Assembly: GCA_016713665.1 (NCBI GenBank)
Contig: JADJOR010000005.1
Span: 372,001 to 436,000, forward strand
DNA from: Deltaproteobacteria bacterium
Lineage (GTDB): Bacteria; Myxococcota_A; UBA9160; UBA4427
Reading direction: 5' to 3'
DNA: 64,000 nucleotides
In this document: piece after piece, positions 53,823 through 61,009 of the stretch
Position numbering within the stretch: the first letter of the stretch is position 1
Layout: every line of letters starts with the position of its first letter
Position numbers and translations under genes: made by a program
The notes under the pieces: model-generated
Told to the model about the DNA's origin: nothing
Database searches by the model: none
The model's input: the letters and a program-made list of their open reading frames with translations, nothing else

Positions 53823-54396
53823 GCGGTCGGTCGACCAGCTTGAACATCTCGTCGAGGAAGCGGTAGGTCAGACCCCAGACGAAGTGGCGGCCGGGCTCGC
53901 CGACCACGATCGCCGGAAAGACGTGTTCGGGGAGCTGCGGGATGCGGTGGGTCGTCCGGCGGGCATCGTCGTGAAGCTCGGCCAGCGGGAACCAGAAAGC
54001 CGAGCGGACCTCGTTCGGATCGAGGGCGAGGGGCTCGTCGCGCTCGAGATGGAAGGCGTGGGCCGAGACGAGCATCGGGGCAGGCGAGCCCGCGCGACCG
54101 GTCAGATCGCAGAGGTGGCCCAGATATTCGGCGCGGGCGATCTCGAGGCCGACCTCTTCGAAGGTCTCGCGGCAGGCGGCGGTCCGCGCCGAAGCGTCGT
54201 CGCCCTCGAGTCGGCCGCCCGGAAACGCCATGTGGCCCGACCAGGGATCGCCCTCGCGCATCGCCCGTTCGATGAAGAGCACCTCCGCGCCCCGGCCCCC
54301 TTCGCGCAGCACGAGGGCCACCGCCGCGTAGGCAGGCGGCGCCGGCTCGGGGCGCGCCCTGCTCGCCAGGCTCGAACGAAAGAGCTCGATCTTCAT
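53806..54396 (-). CDS. NUDIX hydrolase, CoA pyrophosphatase type
   Basis: A 196-residue NUDIX enzyme. The NUDIX box is in GGRLEGDDASARTAACRETF followed by EEVGLE, and the preceding GDPWSGHMAFPGGR matches the CoA-specific subgroup, which splits CoA and its derivatives into phosphopantetheine and 3',5'-ADP. The ATG at 54396 is a natural start. It is divergent from the DUF6178 gene. Confidence 0.9.
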   Translation of the reverse strand: MKIELFRSSLASRARPEPAPPAYAAVALVLREGGRGAEVLFIERAMREGDPWSGHMAFPGGRLEGDDASARTAACRETFEEVGLEIARAEYLGHLCDLTGRAGSPAPMLVSAHAFHLERDEPLALDPNEVRSAFWFPLAELHDDARRTTHRIPQLPEHVFPAIVVGEPGRHFVWGLTYRFLDEMFKLVDRPLTPIR

Positions 54397-54492
54397 GCGA
54401 CGACGTTAGCGCGACCCCGTGAGCGCCCCGAGCCGGCGCCGCGGACACGCCCTCGGCATCGATCCCGCCGCCCTGCTAGTCTGCTCGACCTC

Positions 54493-55726
54493 ATGGATCT
54501 CGAGCGTGAATCCGCCCCCGAAGCCCGAAGCCTGCTCCAGCTCGCCCGCACGGATCGCCGGGCGGCCGAGAAGGCCCTCGCTCTCCTGCCGCCCGAGCGG
54601 CAGGCGGCGCTGATCCTCGACACCTCGCTGCCGATCCGGCGGCAAGTGATCGAGCTGCTCCCGAGCCCGGAGGCGGTGATCCCGCTGCTGCCCGAGGCCG
54701 AGCTCTGCTACACGCTGCGCACGATCGGCCTCTCCGACGTGAGCTGGCTCCTCCCCCTCGCCACCGACGAACAGCTCGTCGCCTGCATCGACCTCGATGC
54801 GTGGCGGGGTCTGCGGCTCGACATGGTGCGCCTCGACGCCTGGTTCGCCGCCCTCGCCGAGAGCGACGACGAGACCCTCGCCCGCGCCGCCATGGCCATG
54901 GATCCCGAGGTGCTGGTCCTCTACCTGCGGGAACACATCGATGTGTTCGTGAAGCCGGGCCCCCAGGAAGATCCCGACTGGTCGCCGCCCGATCAGTCGC
55001 AGACCCTCGAGGGCCAGTTCTACTTCGTCGCCCGCAAGTCGGACGACGACATGGCGCCGCTGCTCCGACTGCTCCACGCGCTCTTCCAGACCGATTACTG
55101 GCTCTATTTCCGCGCGATCCAGGCCGTGCGCGAGGAGGCGGAGAGCGAGAACCAGGGAGTGGGCGCTGCGCTGGCGGACGGGGCGCATGGAAGATCTCGG
55201 CTTCCCGAGCTGGGACGCGGCGATGCGGATCTACGGCTTCCTGCGCCCCGACAAGCGCGCCGAGCTGCCGGCGGAGGCGCCCGTCCTCGACCTCGCGGGC
55301 TACGGCCTGCCGGCCTGGACTTCGGTCCTTCCCGCGGAGCGAGCCGACGAACGCGCGCTGTTTCGCGCGATCCGCGAGCTGTCGGTCGATGAACGCGCGG
55401 CGGTGTTCCATGCGCTCGTCTCGCTCGCGAATCGGATCGCGGTCGCGGATCGGATGGAGCTCGGCGACCCGGAGTCCCTCCCGAAGGCCATCGACAAGGC
55501 GACGCGCTATGCGAGCGACGGCCTCGAGCTGATCACCCGCGAGAACGGACTCTCCCTGGAGGAGGGTCTGCGCCGGGTCGAGCTCGAGCGCCTGTTCCGG
55601 GTCGGCATCAACCTCGACCGCGAGGCCGCGCTGCCCGATCCGATCGAGCAGGTGGACGAGAATCGCGACGGCCCCCCCGACATCGATCTGGACACCGAGC
55701 GGGAAGACGAGCTCGAATCACGTTGA
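54493..55726 (+). CDS. DUF6178 family protein, frameshifted as sequenced
   Basis: A protein of about 410 residues related to DUF6178, a family common in deltaproteobacteria and of unknown function. The first half (LARTDRRAAEKALALLPPER, LDTSLPIRRQVIELLPSPE, DYWLYFRAIQAVREEAESEN) is in one frame. At the GGG run 55155-55157 one surplus base shifts reading. Its removal gives EWALRWRTGRMEDLGFPSWD, the conserved core, which then runs to the stop at 55726. Both halves look conserved, so an assembly error is likely. The protein is soluble, helical and acidic at the C-terminus. Confidence 0.8.
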
Positions 55727-55755
55727 TCGGGGCGCATTGCGCGCCCGACGACAGA

Positions 55756-55787
55756 GAGGCCCGCCAGTCGTTTTCCTGGCGGGCCTC
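55756..55787 (+). terminator. Hairpin terminator after the DUF6178 gene
   Basis: A perfect 12-pair stem, GAGGCCCGCCAG (55756-55767) with CTGGCGGGCCTC (55776-55787), loop TCGTTTTC, with further outer pairing ACGAC/GTCGT. It starts 30 bases after the stop. The T-tract is weak. Confidence 0.65.
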
Positions 55788-55915
55788 GTCGTGGCCATTC
55801 CGAGCCGTTAGTCGATCGCGCCGGGTCCCTGCGGAGCGGCGCGATCCCGGCTGGGCGTGTCCTGGACGTCGCGTGGACGCCCTGCGAACCAGAACCGTGG
55901 ACGAAGCACGACGAC

Positions 55916-56137
55916 CTAGAGGTCGACGGCCTTCAGCGTCTTGCGCTTGTTGCCCTGGGCCCGGTCCTCGGCAAGCTTGATCAGGTTGCGCACCGTCGCG
56001 TCGAGCGCTCCGTAGAACTCGCTCCCGACGTTGCACTTCCGGGCGGCAGCCTTCACGCGCGACTTCGAGATGATCAGATCGCCCGTCTTCGCCTTCTTCG
56101 CCGAACCGCCCGCCGCCTTCTTCTTCTTGGCTGCCAT
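55916..56137 (-). CDS. Bacterial histone-fold protein with lysine-rich N-terminal tail
   Basis: A 73-residue basic protein. Residues 1-20 are a lysine/alanine-rich tail (AAKKKKAAGGSAKKAKTGD) and 21-73 form a compact histone-fold-like core: LIISKSRVKAAARKCNV, GSEFYGALDATVRNLIKLAE and NKRKTLKAVDL. The RKT near the end matches the conserved loop of archaeal and bacterial histones such as Bdellovibrio Bd0055. It may bind and compact DNA; bacterial histones usually lack a tail like this. The ATG at 56137 has a very strong GGGAGGA upstream. A near-consensus sigma-70 promoter lies about 210 bases upstream, so high expression is likely. Confidence 0.78.
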   Translation of the reverse strand: MAAKKKKAAGGSAKKAKTGDLIISKSRVKAAARKCNVGSEFYGALDATVRNLIKLAEDRAQGNKRKTLKAVDL

Positions 56138-56727
56138 CGCTGGCTTCCTCCCTCTCGTTTATCTGCCGTCGAGACGGATGTCCGACGTGTTGTCGTTCTG
56201 ACAAACTCCCGATCGATGGCGGTCGCCCGACCGCTTCGATCGATCCAGATCGCCTGCTCGCCGCTCCATGCGCGATTCCGCTGGAATCGCCGTCGATCGG
56301 CAGGCCCCCCAATTGCCGTCATGCAGGAGAACCCCTGCTAAACGGCGCGATCATAAACGTTTCGATCGTCGTGTCAATCAAAAATGGCCTCATTTTGGCC
56401 TGGAAATGGCAAACTCGCGCGTTTGGAGCACGGTGCATCGCGAGCCGGTTGCCGCGGATCGCTTCGGGATGCGTCCACGCCTCGAACGACCGCGATGCGC
56501 GATCGGCTCCACGTGCTCGAATGCGCCGTCCTGGCGCGTGCGACGCGCGGCGCTCGCACGCGCCGACGGCACTCTCACGCGCTCTCCATCCACTTGGATC
56601 TGAAACGGAATTCCGTATCTTCGCGCCGCTCGGAAAGCCCGAATTCGGGCCTCTCGAAGCCATTTCGGTGCCGAACGAGCCTGCCTCGGAATCGGTGCCC
56701 ACCGGATCGGATCGAGAGACCGCGCCC
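56138..56727. other. Long divergent intergenic region between histone and hydrolase genes
   Basis: A 590-base gap. The left part is the probable untranslated leader of the histone mRNA, the middle holds its promoter, and the right part lies upstream of an alpha/beta hydrolase. A direct repeat TGGCCT occurs at about 56385-56400 just upstream of the -35. No coding sequence with a recognisable product is present. Confidence 0.5.
56350..56377 (-). promoter_or_regulatory. Near-consensus sigma-70 promoter upstream of the histone gene
   Basis: On the minus strand TTGACA (56377-56372) and TATGAT (56355-56350) are separated by 16 bases. The -35 is perfect and the -10 differs by one base, in one of the most AT-rich spots of the window. 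Transcription would start near 56343 and leave a leader of about 205 bases before the ATG at 56137. Confidence 0.75.
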
Positions 56728-57615
56728 ATGTCCCGGCAACCGACCTCCCGATTCTTCGAGACGCGCGATGGGGTCCGACTCCACGTGCTCGACTGGCGGA
56801 GCGGCGACGCGCCCACGCCGAACGGCGCGGATTCGCCGCTCGTCCTCCTCCACGGCGGCGGTGCGAATGCCCACTGGTGGGACCACCTGGCGAGGCCGCT
56901 CTCGGTTGCCCGGGCCGTCTACGCCCTCGATTTCCGGGGTCACGGCGATTCGGATCATCCGCCGGATCGGCGGGTCGGCGCCTTCAACGACGACCTCGAG
57001 GGCCTGATCGTATGGCTCGGACGCGAGGACGTGATCCTGGTCGGGCACTCCCTGGGCGCGACGGTCGCCCTGGATCACGCGAGTCGATTCTCCGCGACGC
57101 GCGCCCTCGTCCTCGTCGATCTCGCGCGCGGGGGTAGCCCGGAGACCGGCCGCCGCGCGCGCCTCGCCCTCTCGCTGCGGCGGACCTATCGGACCCGGGC
57201 CGACGCCATCGAACGGTTCCGCTTCCTGCCCGAGTCGAGCCGGGCGAGCGAGGCGCTGCGCGCGTCGATCGCGGCGCATTCGGTGCGCGAAGAGGGCATC
57301 GGACGCTTCGGCTACAAGTTCGATCCCGGCTGGTTCGGCCTTCCGAGCCGCCCGCCTCCGGATCTCGCGCAGATCCGCTGTCCGACGCTGCTCGTGCGGG
57401 GCGGCGAGAGCACCCTGCTGACCCGGGAGGCGGCGGCCACCTTCGTCGAGTCGCTCTGCGCCGCCCGGCCTCCGGCACGCCAGGTCGAGATCCCGGAAGC
57501 GGGGCATCACGTCCTGATCGACCAGCCCGAACGCCTGCGGGCGGTGCTCGAAGAGTTCCTGGCCAGCCTGCCCGGAGCGGCGCCCACCGGCGCCCCGGCC
57601 CCGACCCCGAACTAG
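56728..57615 (+). CDS. Alpha/beta hydrolase
   Basis: A 295-residue hydrolase with LVLLHGGGANAHWWDHL (oxyanion region), LVGHSLGATVALDHA (nucleophile Ser), LLVRGGESTLL (acid region) and EAGHHVLIDQPERL (base His). The acid position carries a Glu (GGES) rather than the common Asp, which is allowed in this fold. The ATG at 56728 gives the normal length, though the frame opens further upstream. Substrate unknown. Confidence 0.87.
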   Translation: MSRQPTSRFFETRDGVRLHVLDWRSGDAPTPNGADSPLVLLHGGGANAHWWDHLARPLSVARAVYALDFRGHGDSDHPPDRRVGAFNDDLEGLIVWLGREDVILVGHSLGATVALDHASRFSATRALVLVDLARGGSPETGRRARLALSLRRTYRTRADAIERFRFLPESSRASEALRASIAAHSVREEGIGRFGYKFDPGWFGLPSRPPPDLAQIRCPTLLVRGGESTLLTREAAATFVESLCAARPPARQVEIPEAGHHVLIDQPERLRAVLEEFLASLPGAAPTGAPAPTPN

Positions 57616-57658
57616 CACGCTCCGAGCTTCGGCTCTCAAGCGACGGCGCCTTCGGGCG

Positions 57659-58150
57659 ATGAGTGGGATCGAGCCGGGCGTGAACGAGGCGCCGCGCCCT
57701 GTCCTGCCCCGGCCTGCCGTGGAGATCGATGCCGTGATTTCCGAGCTCGGACGCCGCCTCGCCTCGAGCCTCGAGCCGTCCCCCCGCGAGCGGCTCGACC
57801 CCGCCGACCCGCGCACCGCTCGCCCCCGAGCGGACTCGAGAGCCGACGCACCGGCAGGCGGGAGCCCCGGGCGCGCCGCCGAGGACGCCGATCCCGACGC
57901 CGATTTCGCCCTCTCGCTCTCGAGCGCCTCGCTCCGCCTCGCCGAAGTCCGGGCGGAGTCGGCGGCGGACGCCCCCCAACCGGCACCCGAAGCGCCCCGC
58001 TCCCCCGAGAGCGGGGAGAGCGACGCCTCGCCGACGCAGGCCGACGGCCCGCTCGCCCCTGCGCGGCCGGGACCGGCCAGCCGGGCGATCGACGCCTACC
58101 GCGAGATCGCCCGGGCTCCCGTCGGCGAGCGCGTTCGCATCGTCGTCTGA
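57659..58150 (+). CDS. Low-complexity protein of unknown function
   Basis: A 163-residue protein dominated by Ala, Pro, Ser, Glu and Asp. Only two short regions look ordered: an N-terminal helix (VEIDAVISELGRRLASSLEP) and a C-terminal one (ASRAIDAYREIARAPVGERVRI). No signal peptide or membrane segment. The reading frame is clean for its length in this GC-rich sequence, but composition alone is weak evidence, so the gene could be spurious. Confidence 0.45.
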   Translation: MSGIEPGVNEAPRPVLPRPAVEIDAVISELGRRLASSLEPSPRERLDPADPRTARPRADSRADAPAGGSPGRAAEDADPDADFALSLSSASLRLAEVRAESAADAPQPAPEAPRSPESGESDASPTQADGPLAPARPGPASRAIDAYREIARAPVGERVRIVV

Positions 58151-58318
58151 ACGCGGACCACGGGCGCAGCCCCAGGCCTGGGGGTTCGACCGGACGCGCG
58201 GTGGGTCCTCTTCCCGAGACACACCGAAGTTCGTGCAGAAAGGCCTCTTCCGGCTCGATAGATCGGGGCGCGAAGCAAATCCGATTCCGCTCGCCGCGAG
58301 CGCAGAACCGAGCAGACC

Positions 58319-59314
58319 GTGCTGCAAGAGCCCATCTCCCAGTTCATGAACCGGAAGGTCCTCCACGGCGAGCCCGACACGCCGTTGCACGAGGTCGTCC
58401 GCCGGATGGACGTCTCGGCGCAGAGCGCCTTCGTCGTCTGCGAGAAGGGGACACCCGTCGGTGTGATCACCGAGCGCGACGTCGTCGCGACCCTCTCCCA
58501 GGTATTTCAGGGCGTCGACCACCGCGACACCTGCGCCGCCGACGTGATGGCGTCGCCGGTCCATACCCTCCCCGAGACCGCCTCGATGGGCGAGGTCGTC
58601 CGCATCATGAAGGAGCGGGGCTTCCGACGCGTGCCGATCGTCGACGACGAGAGCCGACTCTCCGGCATCGTGAACATCGGCGAGCTCCAGAACGCCACGA
58701 ACGCCGCCCTCGAGAGCCGCGGCCGCGACCTCGAAGCGACGGTCGAGGCCCGGACCGCCGAGCTGAGAGCCGCGAACGCGCGGCTCGAAGGCCTATCACG
58801 ACAGGACGGCCTGACGGGCCTCGGCAATCGCCGGGCGATGGAGGAGCGGCTCGGTGAGATCCACGGCATGGCCTGCCGCTACGGCAATCCCTACGCGCTG
58901 ATCCTGATCGACATCGATCACTTCAAGCTCTTCAACGACAGCCAGGGCCATCTCGCCGGCGACGAAGTCATCCGCAGCGTCTCCGCCGCCCTGCGCGAGG
59001 CAGTACGCGCGGTCGACTCCGTCTATCGCTACGGCGGCGAGGAGTTCCTCATCCTGCTGCCCGAGACCGACGGCCACGGCGCTGCGCTCGTGACGGAGCG
59101 GGTCCGGGCCGCGGTCGCGGGCCGCGCGCTGCGACATCCCGCCTCCCCGACCGCGCCACACGTGACGGTGTCCCTGGGCTACACCGAGGTCCCCACCCCA
59201 GAGGCGGCTCGGCAATTGTCCTGGGAAGACGTCGTCCGACGCGCCGACGAAGCGCTCTACGGCGCCAAACAGCGCGGTCGAAATCGAGGATGCGCCTGGA
59301 GCGACAACGAATAG
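58319..59314 (+). CDS. CBS-GGDEF diguanylate cyclase
   Basis: A 331-residue protein with a pair of CBS domains (ISQFMNRKVLHGEPDTPLHEV, GVITERDVVATL, ADVMASPVHTLPE, GFRRVPIVDDESRLSGIV), a short coiled region, and a diguanylate cyclase domain with the active site RYGGEEFLILLPE. The RAVD four residues before the RYGGEEF is a complete inhibitory RxxD site, so product feedback is expected. CBS pairs usually sense adenine nucleotides, tying c-di-GMP output to energy state. The start is a GTG at 58319. Confidence 0.93.
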   Translation: MLQEPISQFMNRKVLHGEPDTPLHEVVRRMDVSAQSAFVVCEKGTPVGVITERDVVATLSQVFQGVDHRDTCAADVMASPVHTLPETASMGEVVRIMKERGFRRVPIVDDESRLSGIVNIGELQNATNAALESRGRDLEATVEARTAELRAANARLEGLSRQDGLTGLGNRRAMEERLGEIHGMACRYGNPYALILIDIDHFKLFNDSQGHLAGDEVIRSVSAALREAVRAVDSVYRYGGEEFLILLPETDGHGAALVTERVRAAVAGRALRHPASPTAPHVTVSLGYTEVPTPEAARQLSWEDVVRRADEALYGAKQRGRNRGCAWSDNE

Positions 59315-59418
59315 CGTCGGATCGGACCCGACACGTCCCTGCGACGGAGAAATCCATTGCGTCTCCGCGGCAGAGGGAGCATGCTCCGCTTCAGGGGGCG
59401 ACGTAGACGTTGATCACG

Positions 59419-59934
59419 GTGGCGCTCACGGCGACGATCGATGCGACGGGCGAATGCGTCTGGCGCGCTCTCCTCGATCCCGCCCTGCGGCCGCGATGGG
59501 ACGATCGGATCCTCGGCGAGATCCGGCTGCCGCGCGGGAGCGATCGCGTCCTGCACGGGGTTCGGCGCGCTCGCGCGACGGGCCATGTCGACTCGATCCG
59601 ACGCGCCTGCTGGCGCTTCCGGCTCGCAGGCATTCCGCTCGTGATGGTCGAGGAGTTCCATCGGATCGAAGGCCACGACCGGCTCCTCGGCCGGATCTCG
59701 ATCGGCTCGATGCACTTCGATCAGACCATCACGCTCCACGCCGAAAGCGACTCCAGCGGCCCACGCACCCGCCTCGGCATGAAGCTCGTCGCGAGCAACT
59801 CGATCGCGGTGATCGGCGAACTGGTCCCGAGGCTCGAGGTCCAGCGGATCGTGATCGAGTACGCCGACACGACCCTGCGTCAGGTCAGGAAGTTCTGCGA
59901 GGGACCGTCGAACCCGGACGCGGCAATCGCCTAG
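59419..59934 (+). CDS. SRPBCC (START-like) family protein
   Basis: A 171-residue soluble protein of the polyketide-cyclase/START fold: an N-terminal strand (VALTATIDATGECVWRALLDPALRPRWDDRI), a beta sheet (FHRIEGHDRLLGRISIGSMHFDQTITLH) and a C-terminal helix (RIVIEYADTTLRQVRKFCEG). The fold binds hydrophobic ligands; the ligand is unknown. The start may be this GTG or a TTG at 59410. It overlaps the convergent LLM gene by four bases. Confidence 0.7.
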   Translation: MALTATIDATGECVWRALLDPALRPRWDDRILGEIRLPRGSDRVLHGVRRARATGHVDSIRRACWRFRLAGIPLVMVEEFHRIEGHDRLLGRISIGSMHFDQTITLHAESDSSGPRTRLGMKLVASNSIAVIGELVPRLEVQRIVIEYADTTLRQVRKFCEGPSNPDAAIA

Positions 59935-60971
59935 AGGACCGCCTCGGCGAGGATGCGCAGGGCGCGGATGTCGCCCGTGCCCGCGAGCAGGGCGCCGACG
60001 TGGCGCTTGCGACCGGCTTCCTTCCAGACCTCGAGCCGATCGCGGATCCGATCGGCGGGGCCGACGAGCGCGACCCGGTCGACGAGCGCGTCGGGCACCG
60101 CCGCGATCGCCTCGCTCTTCTTCCCGTCGAGATAGAGATCCTGGATCTTCACCGCCGCGTCCTCGAATCCCATCCGCCGGGCGTAGTCGTTGTAGAAGTT
60201 CGCGCCGCGCGCACCCATGCCGCCGATGTAGAGGGCGAGATGGGCCTTGACGGGAAGGCGACACTTCTCGACGTCGTCGCCGAGGGCGACGGTGCAGAAG
60301 GGCGCGATCTCGAAGTCCGCGAGGGATTTGCCGCCGCCCGCCTTCGCGAAGCCCTCGCCCAACGCGGACTCGAAGAGATCGAAGCGCTCGGGATCCATCC
60401 AGACGGGGAACACGCCATCCGCGACCTCGGCGGCGCAACGCATGCCGGCAGGGGAGATCGAGGCGGTGAAGATGCGCAGGCGCGGATCGCCGTGGAGGAT
60501 GCTCTTCAGCGGCTTGCCGAGTCCCGTCGCGTCGGGGCCTCGATAGGGAATCTGATAGTGGAAGCCGTCGTGGACGAGGGGCGACCTGCGCTCGACGATC
60601 TTGCGGACGATCGAGACGTATTCCTTCGTGCGGGTCAGCGGTCGGCCGTAGGCGACGCCGTGCCAGCCCTCGACGACCTGCGGACCGGAGGGCCCGAGGC
60701 CGAGGATGAAGCGACCGCCCGAGAGCGCGTAGAGCGTCATGGCCGTCATCGCCGTCATGGCGGGCGTGCGGCCGGGCATCTGCATGATCGCGGTCCCGAC
60801 CCGGATCTTCGAGGTCTGGGCGAGGATCCAGGCCGCAGGCGAGACGGCATCCGAGCCGTAGGCCTCGGCGGTCCAGACCGACTCGTACCCGATCGACTCC
60901 GCCTCGCGGATCAGATCGATCGGAACGCTCATCGTGGCGGGCGAATAACCCGCGATGATGCCGAGCTTCAT
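59931..60971 (-). CDS. LLM-class F420-dependent oxidoreductase
   Basis: A 346-residue luciferase-like barrel. Landmarks are LIREAESIGYESVWTAEAYG, ILAQTSKIRVGTAIMQMPGRTP, ALSGGRFILGLGPSGPQVVEGW and a C-terminal PADRIRDRLEVWKEAG. This subgroup typically uses F420 rather than FMN, although the cofactor cannot be proven here. The gene is 38 bases downstream of the histidine kinase gene on the same strand. Confidence 0.9.
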   Translation of the reverse strand: MKLGIIAGYSPATMSVPIDLIREAESIGYESVWTAEAYGSDAVSPAAWILAQTSKIRVGTAIMQMPGRTPAMTAMTAMTLYALSGGRFILGLGPSGPQVVEGWHGVAYGRPLTRTKEYVSIVRKIVERRSPLVHDGFHYQIPYRGPDATGLGKPLKSILHGDPRLRIFTASISPAGMRCAAEVADGVFPVWMDPERFDLFESALGEGFAKAGGGKSLADFEIAPFCTVALGDDVEKCRLPVKAHLALYIGGMGARGANFYNDYARRMGFEDAAVKIQDLYLDGKKSEAIAAVPDALVDRVALVGPADRIRDRLEVWKEAGRKRHVGALLAGTGDIRALRILAEAVL

Positions 60972-61009
60972 CGTGTTTCCTCCTTGCGAGCTTCGATCGG
61001 AGCCGGGCC

